Source of the DNA: Amycolatopsis suaedae
GTDB lineage: Bacteria > Actinomycetota > Actinomycetes > Mycobacteriales > Pseudonocardiaceae
Length of the DNA stretch: 64,000 nucleotides
Reading direction: 5' to 3'
NCBI RefSeq assembly: GCF_004214935.1
Contig: NZ_SFCC01000001.1
Coordinates: 1-64,000, forward strand
Of this stretch, positions 24,441 to 33,720 are shown in pieces. The position numbers and the translations under genes are program-made. Position 1 is the stretch's first letter. Each line of letters begins with the position of its first letter. The notes below the pieces were generated by a model. It was not told the DNA's origin. It did not search any database and saw only the letters and a list, made by a program, of their open reading frames with translations.

Positions 24441-24890
24441 ATGGAAAGCCTCTTCCTGCCGTTGCTGCTGATGCTGGTCGTCGCGATCCCGCTGGTGCTG
24501 GGCACGCGCAAGCAGAAGCGCGCGATGCAGGAGCAGCAGCAGCTGCAGAACAGCCTGACCGAGGGCGACAGGGTGATGACCACCTCGGGGCTCTACGCCA
24601 CGGTGGCCGACGCCTCCGGTGACACCACCATCGACCTGGAGATCGCTCCCGGCGTGGTGACCACGTGGCTGCGCCAGGCCGTCCGCGAGAAGGTCGACCC
24701 GGTCATCGAGAGCGCCGCCGACGCCGACGACGAGACCGACACCGAGTCGGCCACGATCATCGAGTCGACCAAGGGCATCGAGGACACCACCCCGAAGACC
24801 GAGGTCAAGGACGACAAGGCCGAAGGCGACGCCAAGAAGGACGAGCCGTTCTCGACCGTGCAGCAGTCCGCCTCGGAGCAGAAGAAGTAG
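24441..24890 (+). CDS. yajC: Preprotein translocase subunit YajC
   Basis: A small single-pass membrane protein that associates with SecDF and the SecYEG channel. One N-terminal helix (about residues 3-20, LFLPLLLMLVVAIPLVLGTR) is followed by RKQKRAMQEQQQLQNSLTEG and DRVMTTSGLYATV, the family core. The C-terminal half is a long acidic and lysine-rich tail (from about residue 90), common in actinobacteria. It precedes secD-secF. Confidence 0.93.
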   Translation: MESLFLPLLLMLVVAIPLVLGTRKQKRAMQEQQQLQNSLTEGDRVMTTSGLYATVADASGDTTIDLEIAPGVVTTWLRQAVREKVDPVIESAADADDETDTESATIIESTKGIEDTTPKTEVKDDKAEGDAKKDEPFSTVQQSASEQKK

Positions 24891-25076
24891 CTCGCGGGCA
24901 GCGGAAAGACCCGACCGGCGGAGGGTGCGGACCCCGCCGTGTCGGGGTGTAACGTCGGGTTCACGCAGCGCCGGGTAGGGTCCCCGTGCTGCGTGTACCC
25001 GTGCGCGGGGTAATCCCCTGCGTACCGGACGCAGTCCCCACCCAGGCAGGCACCAGTTCGAGGAGACCGACGCACC

Positions 25077-26756
25077 GTGGCACCACCGGCCGGGCGTTTC
25101 CGCCCGGGACGCTATCTGGCGTTCTTCATCCTGATCGTCGTCGGTCTCTACTCGCTGGTGTTCTTCACCGGCGACGGACAGGCGAAGCCCAAGCTGGGCA
25201 TCGACCTGCAGGGCGGCACCCGGGTGACGCTGACCGCGCGGACCCCCGACGGCGCCGAGCCGTCGCGGGAGTCGCTGGCGCAGGCCAAGCAGATCATCGA
25301 GACCCGGGTCAACGGCATCGGCGTCGCGGGCACCGAGGTGGTGCTCGACGGCAACAACGTCGTCATCACCGTGCCCGGTGAGCAGGGCGAGCAGGCCAAG
25401 AACCTGGGCCAGACCGCGAAGCTCGGCTTCCGCAAGGTGCTGGTGGCCCAGCCCGCCGCTCAGCCGGTGCCGCCGCCGAACCAGCCCGGTCAGGTGCCAC
25501 CGCCGACGGCCAGCCAGCCCGCCCCGCCGCCAGCCAACGGCGGCGGCGCCGCACAGGGCCAGCCCGCCCCGCCGCCTCCCCCCGGGGACGGCACGCTCGA
25601 CGACAAGGCCGTGCAGGAGATCCAGGCCGCCAAGGCGACCCGGCAGAACCCCGCCCTGTTCGCCGCCAACGAGGGCGACCAGGCCGCCGTGGCCGCGGCC
25701 CAGCAGGCACAGCAGCAGGCGCTGGCCGCCTACCAGTGCCTGCCGGACGACCCGCTGCGCGGCAACGACGACCCGAACCTGCCGCTGGTGACCTGCCTGA
25801 AGGACGGCACGGAGAAGTACGTGCTCGGGCCGGTGTTCCTGCAGGGCACCGAGATCGCCGACGCCAGCTCCGGCCTGGACCAGCAGGGCGGCCGCGGCTG
25901 GGTGGTCGACCTGCGGTTCGAGAGCGAGGGCGCCCGGATCTGGGCCGACTTCACCTCGAAGAACGTCAACCAGCGCGCCGCGTTCGTGCTGGACACCGAG
26001 GTGGTGTCGGCGCCGAACATCACCACCGCGATCCTCGACGGCAACACGCAGATCACCGGTGACTTCACCCAGGCCGAGGCCAAGAACCTGGCCGACGTGC
26101 TGAAGTACGGCTCGCTGCCGCTGTCGTTCACCTCGTCCGACGCCACCACGGTGTCGGCGACACTGGGCCTGGCCTCGCTGGAGGCCGGCCTGATCGCCGG
26201 GGGCATCGGGCTGCTGCTGGTGTTCGTCTACTGCCTGTTCTACTACCGCATGCTGGGCGTGCTGACGATCCTCTCGCTCGGCCTGACCGGCGTGATCGTC
26301 TACGGAGTGCTGGTGCTGCTCGGCCGCTGGACCGGCTTCACGCTCGACCTCGCCGGCGTCGCGGGCTTCATCATCGCCATCGGTGTCACCGCGGACTCGT
26401 TCGTCGTCTACTTCGAACGGCTCAAGGACGAGATGCGCGAGGGCCGCACGTTCCGGTCCGCGGTCACCCGCGGCTGGGTCCGGGCCCGGCGCACGATCCT
26501 GGCGTCCGACGCGGTCATGTTCCTCGCCGCCGCCGTGCTGTTCCTGCTGGCGGTCGGCGAGGTGCGCGGGTTCGCGTTCACCCTCGGCGTGTCCACCGTG
26601 CTCGACCTGATCGTGGTGTTCCTGGTGACCTACCCGCTGGTGGGCCTGGTGGCCAAGTCGAAGACGCTGTCCGACCCGCGGATCTCCGGGCTGGGTGCGG
26701 TGCAGCAGGTCGGCAGGCGCAAGCGGACCGCGGCCGCGGCCGTGAAGGAGGCGTGA
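25077..26756 (+). CDS. secD: Protein translocase subunit SecD
   Basis: Membrane component of the SecDF complex, which uses the proton gradient to pull exported proteins across the membrane. One N-terminal helix (about 11-31), a periplasmic P1 region beginning LGIDLQGGTRVTL, then five helices in the C-terminal 200 residues with TADSFVVYFERLKDEMREGR, the conserved RND-type block. Residues about 125-171 are a Pro/Gln/Gly-rich insertion in P1, followed by an Ala/Gln-rich stretch near 195-218. GTG start at 25077. secF begins two bases after its stop. Confidence 0.95.
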   Translation: MAPPAGRFRPGRYLAFFILIVVGLYSLVFFTGDGQAKPKLGIDLQGGTRVTLTARTPDGAEPSRESLAQAKQIIETRVNGIGVAGTEVVLDGNNVVITVPGEQGEQAKNLGQTAKLGFRKVLVAQPAAQPVPPPNQPGQVPPPTASQPAPPPANGGGAAQGQPAPPPPPGDGTLDDKAVQEIQAAKATRQNPALFAANEGDQAAVAAAQQAQQQALAAYQCLPDDPLRGNDDPNLPLVTCLKDGTEKYVLGPVFLQGTEIADASSGLDQQGGRGWVVDLRFESEGARIWADFTSKNVNQRAAFVLDTEVVSAPNITTAILDGNTQITGDFTQAEAKNLADVLKYGSLPLSFTSSDATTVSATLGLASLEAGLIAGGIGLLLVFVYCLFYYRMLGVLTILSLGLTGVIVYGVLVLLGRWTGFTLDLAGVAGFIIAIGVTADSFVVYFERLKDEMREGRTFRSAVTRGWVRARRTILASDAVMFLAAAVLFLLAVGEVRGFAFTLGVSTVLDLIVVFLVTYPLVGLVAKSKTLSDPRISGLGAVQQVGRRKRTAAAAVKEA

Positions 26757-26757
26757 C

Positions 26758-28005
26758 GTGGCTAGCAACGGCATCGAGGACCTGGGCACCGACGCCGAGG
26801 GCAACCGGAAGAAGAAGCCCGAAGGCAGCATGTTCCACCGGCTCTACGTCGGTACCGGTGCGTTCGACATCGTCGGCGCCCGCAAGAAGTGGTACATCTT
26901 CTTCGCCGCGCTGGTGATCGTGTGCATCGCCTCGATCGGGATCAAGGGCTTCAACTTCGGCATCGACTTCGAGGGCGGCACGCAGATCTCCATGCCCGCG
27001 CAGGGCGCGCAGGGCGTGGTGGACGAGGAGCGGGCCAAGCAGGTGTTCTCCGACGCGGCCGGTGAGCCGGCCTCGGAGGCGCAGAAGGTCGGCACCGGCG
27101 GTGCGACCACGCTGCAGATCCGCTCGGACACCCTGGACGCGGCGCAGGTCGCGCGCGTCAAGCAGGCCCTGTTCGACGCCTTCCAGCCGCTGGCGGCCAA
27201 CGGCCAGCCCAGCCCGCAGGCGATCAGCGACAGCGCGGTGAGCGCGTCCTGGGGCGGGGAGATCTCCGAGAAGGCGCTGATCGCCCTCGGTGTGTTCCTG
27301 GTGCTGGTGACGATCTTCCTCGCGCTGTACTTCGAGCGCTGGATGGCCGTGGCCGCGCTGATCTCGCTGGTGCACGACATCGTGGTGACGGCGGGCGTCT
27401 ACTCGCTGGTGGGGTTCGAGGTCGCCCCGGCGACCGTGATCGGCCTGCTCACCATTCTCGGCTTCTCGCTGTACGACACGGTGGTGGTGTTCGACAAGGT
27501 CAAGGAGAACACCCGCGGCATCCTCGGCCTGACCCGCCGCACGTACGGCGAGGCCGCCAACCTGGCGCTGAACCAGACGCTGATGCGATCGATCAACACC
27601 GCGGTCATCGCGCTGCTGCCGGTGCTCGGCCTGCTGGTGATCGGCTACATCCTGCTCGGCGCGGGCACGCTGCAGGACCTGGCGCTGGTGCAGCTGACCG
27701 GCATGCTCGCCGGTGTGCTGTCCTCGGTGGGCCTGGCCACGCCGCTGCTGGTCGACTTCAAGATGCGTGACCCGAAGTACAAGCAGCAGGCCGAGCGGGT
27801 GCGGGCACGGCGGGCCAACCAGGCCCGCAAGGCCGCCGAGCGTGCCGACGCCGACGACTTCGACGCCGGCGACGACGAGCAGCTCGAGGCCGAGCTGCGC
27901 AAGGAGAAGGCCTACGCCGCCGCGGCCAGCGTCCCGGCCCGGCACCAGAAGTCGACCGTGCGCAAGCGCCCCGCGGGCAAGCCGTCCGGCAAACGCAAGC
28001 GCTGA
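26758..28005 (+). CDS. secF: Protein translocase subunit SecF
   Basis: Partner of SecD. Six membrane helices. N-terminal helix near residues 45-62, periplasmic domain with FGIDFEGGTQISMP, and a C-terminal channel half with LGFSLYDTVVVFDKVKENTR and LNQTLMRSINTAVIALLPVL. GTG at 26758. The last 80 residues are a charged cytoplasmic tail rich in Arg and Lys. Directly downstream of secD. A hairpin repeat follows the stop. Confidence 0.95.
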   Translation: MASNGIEDLGTDAEGNRKKKPEGSMFHRLYVGTGAFDIVGARKKWYIFFAALVIVCIASIGIKGFNFGIDFEGGTQISMPAQGAQGVVDEERAKQVFSDAAGEPASEAQKVGTGGATTLQIRSDTLDAAQVARVKQALFDAFQPLAANGQPSPQAISDSAVSASWGGEISEKALIALGVFLVLVTIFLALYFERWMAVAALISLVHDIVVTAGVYSLVGFEVAPATVIGLLTILGFSLYDTVVVFDKVKENTRGILGLTRRTYGEAANLALNQTLMRSINTAVIALLPVLGLLVIGYILLGAGTLQDLALVQLTGMLAGVLSSVGLATPLLVDFKMRDPKYKQQAERVRARRANQARKAAERADADDFDAGDDEQLEAELRKEKAYAAAASVPARHQKSTVRKRPAGKPSGKRKR

Positions 28006-28015
28006 GGTTTCGCCC

Positions 28016-28075
28016 AAGGCTCGTGAAGGCCACCTTCATTACGTGAGACGTGATGAAGGTGGCCTTCACGTGCTT
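28016..28075. repeat. Long hairpin repeat, full copy 2
   Basis: Arms share the core CGTGAAGGCCACCTTCA with copy 1 (9136). Here the stem reaches CTTCAT / ATGAAG and the loop is TACGTGAGACGTG. It begins 11 bases after the secF stop and precedes relA on the same strand, where attenuation or mRNA 3'-end protection are possible roles. Confidence 0.9.
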
Positions 28076-28196
28076 TTGCGGCCGACTCAGGGGGCCCGGC
28101 CGCGTCCGAGCGAAGCGAGGACAGACAGCAGGGAACGCCCGGACGGCGGCGCGCGTTACGCTAGACATCCCAGGCACGCGCGATAGGGAGGTGCGG

Positions 28197-30533
28197 GTGA
28201 GCCACGAGCTCGATTCCGTGGCGGCCGCGTCGAGCGGATCGCCCGCCCGACCGGTGCCCACCCCGCCCTCCAACGGCAGCAGGGCACCGTCGGCCACCCG
28301 GCGCGTGCGCGCCCGCCTGGCCAGGCGGATCACCGCCCAGCGGGCCGCGCCGGTCAAGCAGGTGCTGGAGCCGCTGGCCGCCATCCACCGCGAGCTGCAC
28401 CCCGGCGCCGACCTGGGGCTGCTGCAGCGGGCCTACGACGTCGCCGAGGAACTGCACCGGCACCAGCGCCGCAAGTCCGGCGACCCGTACATCACCCATC
28501 CGCTCGCCGTGGCCACCATCCTCGCCGAGCTGGGCATGGACACCATCACGCTGGTGGCCGGGCTGCTGCACGACACGGTCGAGGACACCGGGTACTCGCT
28601 GGAGAACCTGTCCGCCGACTTCGGGCAGAAGGTCGGCGAGCTGGTCGACGGCGTCACCAAGCTGGACAAGGTCAAGCTGGGCACGGCCGCCGAGGCCGAG
28701 ACCATCCGCAAGATGGTCATCGCGATGGCCCGCGACCCCCGCGTGCTGGTCATCAAGCTGGCCGACCGGCTGCACAACATGCGCACCATGCGGTTCCTGC
28801 CGCCGGAGAAGCAGGCCCGCAAGGCCAAGGAGACCCTGGAGGTCCTGGCGCCGCTGGCCCACCGGCTGGGCATGGCCACGGTCAAGTGGGAGCTGGAGGA
28901 CCTGGCGTTCGCCATCCTGCAGCCGAAGAAGTACGACGAGATCGTGCGCCTGGTCGCCGACCGGGCGCCCTCGCGCGACACCTACCTGCGCTGGGTCATC
29001 GGCGAGCTGACCACCCACCTGGACGGCTCCCGGATCACCGCGAAGGTCGAGGGCAGGCCCAAGCACTACTACTCGATCCACCAGAAGATGATCGTCCGCG
29101 GCCGCGACCTGGACGACATCCACGACCTGGTCGGCGTGCGCATCCTGGTGGAGGACGTGCGGGACTGCTACGCCGCGATGGGCGTCGTCCACGCGCTGTG
29201 GCAGCCGATGCCCGGCCGGTTCAAGGACTACATCGCCCAGCCCCGGTTCGGCGTGTACCAGTCGCTGCACACCACGGTGATCGGCCCGGACGGCAAGCCG
29301 CTGGAGGTGCAGATCCGCACCTACGAGATGCACCGCACGGCCGAATACGGCATCGCGGCGCACTGGCGCTACAAGGAGACCAAGGGCACCCACACCGGCA
29401 ACTCGGTCGACGTCGACGAGATGGCCTGGATGCGGCAGCTGCTGGACTGGCAGCGGGAGGCGGCCGACCCGGGGGAGTTCCTGGAGTCGCTGCGCTACGA
29501 GCTGGCCGCGCGGGAGATCTTCGTGTTCACGCCCAAGGGCGACGTGATCACGTTGCCGGTGGACTCCACGCCGGTGGACTTCGCCTACGCCGTGCACACC
29601 GAGGTCGGGCACCGCTGCATCGGCGCCAGGGTCAACGGCAGGCTGGTCGCGCTGGAGCGCAAGCTGGAAAACGGTGAGGTCGTCGAGATCTTCACCTCCA
29701 AGGCCGAGGGCGCCGGCCCCAGCCGGGACTGGCTGAACTTCGCGGGCTCGCCGAAGGCGCGCGCGAAGATCCGCCAGTGGTTCGCCAAGGAACGCCGCGA
29801 CGAGGCGATCGAGGGCGGAAAGGACGCCATCGCCAAGGAGGTCCGCAAGGTCGGGCTGCCGCTGCAGCGGCTGGTGTCGGCCGAGTCGATGGGCGCGCTG
29901 GCCGCCGAGCTGCGGCACGCCGACATCAGCTCGCTCTACGCCGCCGTCGGCGAGGGCCACACCAGCGCCAAGCACGTGGTGCAGCGCCTGGTCGCGCTGA
30001 TCGGCGGCGTCGAGGAGGCGGAGGAGGAACTGGCGGCGCGGGCCACTCCGTCGACCGTCACCCGCCGCCGCGGCTCCAACGACGTCGGCGTCGTGGTCAA
30101 GGGCGCCACCGACGTCTGGACCAAACTGGCCCGCTGCTGCACGCCCGTGCCCGGCGACGAGATCCTCGGGTTCGTCACCCGCGGCGGTGGGGTCAGCGTG
30201 CACCGCACCGACTGCACCAACGCCGAGGACCTGCGCTCGCAGCCGGACCGGCTGCTGGAGGTCGAGTGGGCGCCGTCGGAGTCGTCGGTGTTCCTGGTCG
30301 CCATCCAGGTCGAGGCGCTGGACCGGCACCGGCTGCTGTCCGACATCACCAAGGTGCTGGCCGACGAGAAGGTCAACATCCTGTCGGCGTCGGTGACCAC
30401 GTCCCGGGACCGGGTCGCGGTCAGCCGGTTCTCCTTCGAGATGGGCGACCCCAAGCACCTCGGGCACGTGCTCAAGGTGGTGCGCAGCGTCGAGGGCGTC
30501 TACGACGTCTACCGGGTCACCTCGGCGTCATGA
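28197..30533 (+). CDS. relA: Bifunctional (p)ppGpp synthetase/hydrolase Rel
   Basis: Makes and degrades the stringent-response alarmone. Domain order: HD hydrolase ([33 protein letters not shown]), synthetase ([54 protein letters not shown]), TGS ([20 protein letters not shown]), zinc-finger region ([16 protein letters not shown]) and ACT ([19 protein letters not shown]). GTG at 28197 lies behind GGGAGG. Upstream in-frame codons fall in the hairpin repeat and are unlikely to be translated. The next gene overlaps by four bases. Confidence 0.96.
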   Translation: MSHELDSVAAASSGSPARPVPTPPSNGSRAPSATRRVRARLARRITAQRAAPVKQVLEPLAAIHRELHPGADLGLLQRAYDVAEELHRHQRRKSGDPYITHPLAVATILAELGMDTITLVAGLLHDTVEDTGYSLENLSADFGQKVGELVDGVTKLDKVKLGTAAEAETIRKMVIAMARDPRVLVIKLADRLHNMRTMRFLPPEKQARKAKETLEVLAPLAHRLGMATVKWELEDLAFAILQPKKYDEIVRLVADRAPSRDTYLRWVIGELTTHLDGSRITAKVEGRPKHYYSIHQKMIVRGRDLDDIHDLVGVRILVEDVRDCYAAMGVVHALWQPMPGRFKDYIAQPRFGVYQSLHTTVIGPDGKPLEVQIRTYEMHRTAEYGIAAHWRYKETKGTHTGNSVDVDEMAWMRQLLDWQREAADPGEFLESLRYELAAREIFVFTPKGDVITLPVDSTPVDFAYAVHTEVGHRCIGARVNGRLVALERKLENGEVVEIFTSKAEGAGPSRDWLNFAGSPKARAKIRQWFAKERRDEAIEGGKDAIAKEVRKVGLPLQRLVSAESMGALAAELRHADISSLYAAVGEGHTSAKHVVQRLVALIGGVEEAEEELAARATPSTVTRRRGSNDVGVVVKGATDVWTKLARCCTPVPGDEILGFVTRGGGVSVHRTDCTNAEDLRSQPDRLLEVEWAPSESSVFLVAIQVEALDRHRLLSDITKVLADEKVNILSASVTTSRDRVAVSRFSFEMGDPKHLGHVLKVVRSVEGVYDVYRVTSAS

Positions 30534-31303
30534 CCGACGGCCTGGAGTTCACCCGCGACGGCGAGGTGGCGTGGCTGACCCTCGCCCGCCCGGGCAAGCA
30601 CAACGCGATCTCGCACGCCATGTGGCTCGGTGTGGCGCGGGCCGCGGCCGAGGTGGAGCGCGACCCGGCGCTGACGGCGCTGGTGCTCACCGGCGCGGGC
30701 GGGCACTTCTCGGCCGGGGCGGACATCAGCGAGTTCGGCGCGCTGCGCTCGTCGGCCGACGGGGCCGCCCGCTACGACGAGGCCATCGAGGGTGCCGTTC
30801 GCGCGCTGACCGGTATGCGCAAGCCGACGGTGGCGATGATCCGCGGCAACTGCATCGGTGGCGGCTGCCAGTTGTCGGTGGCCTGCGACTTCCGGTTCGC
30901 CGCCGCCGACGCGCGGTTCGGCATCACCCCGGCCAAGCTGGGCATCGTCTACGACTTCGCCTCGACCCGCCAGCTGGTCGGCCTGATCGGACCGGCGCAC
31001 GCACGGTACTTCCTGCTGTCCGGGCTGCTGATCGACGCCGCGCGGGCGCGGGAGATCGGGCTGGTCAACGAGGTCCCCGCCGACCTGGAGGCCTACACCA
31101 GGGAGTTCCTGGCGACGCTGGGCAGCCGGTCGCAGTACTCGGTGCGGGGCATGAACCGGATCATCGAGAAGATCCTGGACGGCCAGGCCGAGTCCGACGC
31201 CGAGGTCGACCGGATCCGCCTCGGCGCGCTGCACGGCGAGGACTACGCGGAGGGCGTGGCCGCCTTCCTGGAACGCCGCACGCCCAAGTTCCCCTACCGG
31301 TAG
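30530..31303 (+). CDS. Enoyl-CoA hydratase/isomerase-family protein, non-canonical active site
   Basis: A crotonase-fold protein. The oxyanion-hole motif [14 protein letters not shown] and the second block [19 protein letters not shown] are present. The two glutamates that activate water in enoyl-CoA hydratase appear replaced: GGGCE is GGGCQ, and the PE before LG is PA ([12 protein letters not shown]). It may therefore catalyse a different crotonase reaction (isomerase, decarboxylase, hydrolase) or act on another CoA ester. ATG at 30530 overlaps the relA stop, so expression is linked to relA. Length 257. Confidence 0.8.
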   Translation: MTDGLEFTRDGEVAWLTLARPGKHNAISHAMWLGVARAAAEVERDPALTALVLTGAGGHFSAGADISEFGALRSSADGAARYDEAIEGAVRALTGMRKPTVAMIRGNCIGGGCQLSVACDFRFAAADARFGITPAKLGIVYDFASTRQLVGLIGPAHARYFLLSGLLIDAARAREIGLVNEVPADLEAYTREFLATLGSRSQYSVRGMNRIIEKILDGQAESDAEVDRIRLGALHGEDYAEGVAAFLERRTPKFPYR

Positions 31304-31316
31304 GTGCCCCCGGACG

Positions 31317-31368
31317 CATGAAGGCCACCTTCATCCCGCGAGACGGGAGGAAGGTGGCCTTCATGTGC
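31317..31368. repeat. Long hairpin repeat, full copy 3 (covarying)
   Basis: Arms GCATGAAGGCCACCTTC and GAAGGTGGCCTTCATGTGC. Compared with copies 1 and 2, CGTGAAGG/CCTTCACG has become CATGAAGG/CCTTCATG, and the inner stem TACGT/ACGTA has become CCCG/CGGG, so both changes keep pairing. It lies between two convergent genes. Confidence 0.9.
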
Positions 31369-31382
31369 TTGGTGCGGGACCG

Positions 31383-32270
31383 TCAGCCCTCGACGCTGAT
31401 CGCGGTGAACTTCACCGGGGTCTTGGGCTTGCCGGTGCCGTCCATGCTCTCGGCCATCGACGCCGGGTCGATGCCGTCCTTGGCGACCTTGTCCAGCACC
31501 TGCAGGCCGGCGTCGGAGATGCTGCCGAACACGGTGTAGTCCGGCGGCAGCTCGGCCTTGCCGAACACCATGAAGAACTGGCTCCCGCCGCTGTTGGGCG
31601 CCTGCGTCTTGGCCATCGCCAGGATGCCGCGGCCGTACTTGAGCTCGGGGAAGTTCTCGTCCTTGATCGTGTAGCCGGGCCCGCCCATGCCGGTGCCCTG
31701 CGGGTCACCGCACTGCAGCATCTGCAGCCCGGACACGCCGAGGCGGTGGCACGAGGTGTCGGTGTAGAACCCGGCCTTGGCCAGGTGCACGAAGCTGTTC
31801 ACGGTGCACGGCGCCAGCCCGCGGTCCAGCGTCACCGGGATGTCGCCCGCGGTGGTCTTGATCGTCGCGTTGACCGTGCCCTTCGACGACACCTGCCCGG
31901 CTGCGGGCGGGGTCACCGGCTTCGAGGCCGGCTCGCCCTGACTGGCCGGGTACTCGCAGGACACCGGGTCGGCCAGCGCCTGCGGCCGCTGCGGCATCGG
32001 GGCCCGCTCGGTGGGGATCGGGTCCGGCGGCGGCGGTGTGGGCGCCGACGAGGACTGCGCGGCCGGGTCCTGGTTGGGATCCGGTGCCGCGTTCGGGTCG
32101 GCCCGCTCCCTGGTCACCAGGAAGATCACGAGCCCGGCGACCACCACGACCGCGCCGGCCGTGGCCACCACGGCGACGATGCGGCGTCGCTTGGCCCGTT
32201 CAGCCCGACGAGCCATCTGCCGCTCGAGCTTGCGCTTAGCGGCTTCGCGGCGTTGCTGGTTGGTCGCCAC
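31383..32270 (-). CDS. Membrane-anchored cyclophilin-type peptidyl-prolyl isomerase
   Basis: A PpiB-like isomerase carried outside the membrane. A basic N-terminus (RREAAKRKLERQMARRAERA) precedes one membrane helix (about residues 32-52), then a Pro/Ala/Gln-rich linker, then the cyclophilin domain from about residue 125 (VNATIKTTAGDIPVTLD, NSFVHLAKAGFYTDTSCHR, GPGYTIKDENFP, NSGGSQFFMVFGKAELPPDY, YTVFGSI). The start GTG at 32270 is chosen because GGGAGG precedes it. The order relA-cyclophilin-glyoxalase-II matches M. tuberculosis Rv2583c-Rv2581c. Confidence 0.92.
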   Translation of the reverse strand: MATNQQRREAAKRKLERQMARRAERAKRRRIVAVVATAGAVVVVAGLVIFLVTRERADPNAAPDPNQDPAAQSSSAPTPPPPDPIPTERAPMPQRPQALADPVSCEYPASQGEPASKPVTPPAAGQVSSKGTVNATIKTTAGDIPVTLDRGLAPCTVNSFVHLAKAGFYTDTSCHRLGVSGLQMLQCGDPQGTGMGGPGYTIKDENFPELKYGRGILAMAKTQAPNSGGSQFFMVFGKAELPPDYTVFGSISDAGLQVLDKVAKDGIDPASMAESMDGTGKPKTPVKFTAISVEG

Positions 32271-32407
32271 CTGCCCTCCCGATCTGCCGTTGGGGTTCAC
32301 ACGCCTAGGTGTGGCGGCAGTCTATGACCACAGCCTGTGAGGACCCTGTACAGGGGCCGCTAGGCTGTGCCGCGTCGGCCGGGAGAACTGCAGGCGGAGG
32401 TGGGGTC

Positions 32408-33067
32408 TTGCTCGTCGTCGGGTTCGCGGCCGGCGGGTTGCAGGCGAACTGTTACCTGATCGGGACCGGCCCGGGTGGCGAGTGTCTCGTCGTCGATCCC
32501 GGCGAGGGCGCGGCCGACGGCGTCGAGGCCGCCCTACGTGAACACGATCTGCGGCCGGCGGCCGTGCTGGCCACCCACGGGCACTTCGACCACGTCCTGT
32601 CCGCCGCCACGATCGCCGACGCCCACGGCGTCCGGACCTGGATCCACCCCGCCGACCGCCACCTGCTGACCGATCCGCTGGCCGCGCTGGGCCCCGAACT
32701 GGCCGCCGCCGTCGGCGAACTGGACATGGCCGGACCCGCCGCCGTGGCCGACCTGGAGGAGGGCAGGCTCGAACTGGCCGGCCTGACCGTCACCGTCGAC
32801 CACACCCCCGGCCACACCCCGGGATCGGTGGTGTTCCGCCTCGACACCGACGAGGGCGGCCACGTCGCCCTGACCGGCGACACGTTGTTCGCCGGGTCCG
32901 TCGGACGGACCGACCTGCCTGGAGGCAGCGTGCACGAACTCGAGTCATCCCTGCGCACAGCGGTCCTGCCGCTCGACGACGCCACGGTGGTGCTGCCCGG
33001 CCACGGGCCGGCGACCACCGTCGGCCGCGAGCGCTCGGCCAATCCGTTCCTGCGGGGACTGGCATGA
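32408..33067 (+). CDS. MBL-fold metallohydrolase (glyoxalase II-like)
   Basis: A zinc-dependent thioesterase-type hydrolase. The metal motif THGHFDH (about residues 55-61) and later ligands in VDHTPGHTPGSVVF, LTGDTLFAGSVGRTDLPGG and VVLPGHGPATT are intact. A TTG start at 32408 is supported by GGAGG seven bases upstream. Corresponds to M. tuberculosis Rv2581c by position. In many actinobacteria hisS follows, but here a membrane protein and a long accessory block follow instead, and hisS is not in the window. Confidence 0.9.
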   Translation: MLVVGFAAGGLQANCYLIGTGPGGECLVVDPGEGAADGVEAALREHDLRPAAVLATHGHFDHVLSAATIADAHGVRTWIHPADRHLLTDPLAALGPELAAAVGELDMAGPAAVADLEEGRLELAGLTVTVDHTPGHTPGSVVFRLDTDEGGHVALTGDTLFAGSVGRTDLPGGSVHELESSLRTAVLPLDDATVVLPGHGPATTVGRERSANPFLRGLA

Positions 33068-33720
33068 GCGAGGAGCCCGCCACCCCGGCCGAGCCGGAAC
33101 GCATCCCGCTGTACCGGCCCGACCGCCGCACCAAGCGCCGCCGCGGCTGCTCCGGCCTGGTCGGGATCGTGTTGTTCGCCGCCGCGTTCGGCGGCATCGC
33201 CGGTCTGATCGGCGGCCAGGTACCGGGGCTGGTGGTGGCCGCCGTGGTCGCGCTGCCGCTGGTCTACGTCGTCGGCTACAACCTGCGCCGCGAGGTGTGG
33301 CTGGAAGGCAAGACGGTGCGGGTGCGCGGCTGGAAGGTCCGCACGGTCGACCTGGTGGCGGCGCGGCGGCTCGACCTGCTGGTCACCGACGTGCGCGGCA
33401 GCCGCACGGTGAGCCTGCTGGTCAACTCCGGCGAACGCGGCAAGACCGCGAAGATCGACCTGGCCGTGTACGCCGGCACCGGCGGCCACGAGCTGGGCGT
33501 GCTGGCACTGCGCAGGCTCGCCGACACGCTGGTGAACAACATCGAGGCCAACGGCATGGTCTTCGCCGAGCTGCTGGTGGCGCAGCTGCGCTCGGAAGCC
33601 AGGGGCGACGCGGCGGCCGACCGGCCGCTCTACCGGCTTGCCTCGGCCGCGCCGGGCGGCAAGCTGGCGCAGCGGTTCACCATGGAGGCGGTCAGCCGGT
33701 TCGTGGCGAGCCTGGACTGA
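33064..33720 (+). CDS. Uncharacterised membrane protein
   Basis: A 218-residue protein with a basic N-terminal segment (YRPDRRTKRRRGCSG), two membrane helices at about residues 29-46 and 54-71, and a long soluble C-terminal part resembling a PH-like domain (LRREVWLEGKTVRVRGWKVR, VDLVAARRLDLLV). ATG overlaps the upstream stop by four bases, so it is coupled to the glyoxalase II-like gene. It ends by overlapping the convergent YibE/F gene by 29 bases. No function assigned. Confidence 0.65.
   Translation: MSEEPATPAEPERIPLYRPDRRTKRRRGCSGLVGIVLFAAAFGGIAGLIGGQVPGLVVAAVVALPLVYVVGYNLRREVWLEGKTVRVRGWKVRTVDLVAARRLDLLVTDVRGSRTVSLLVNSGERGKTAKIDLAVYAGTGGHELGVLALRRLADTLVNNIEANGMVFAELLVAQLRSEARGDAAADRPLYRLASAAPGGKLAQRFTMEAVSRFVASLD

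Noticed and set aside
28161-30467. 768-codon open frame opposite relA
   Set aside because: Codon-bias shadow of relA, rich in Gly, Val and Arg without any recognisable domain.
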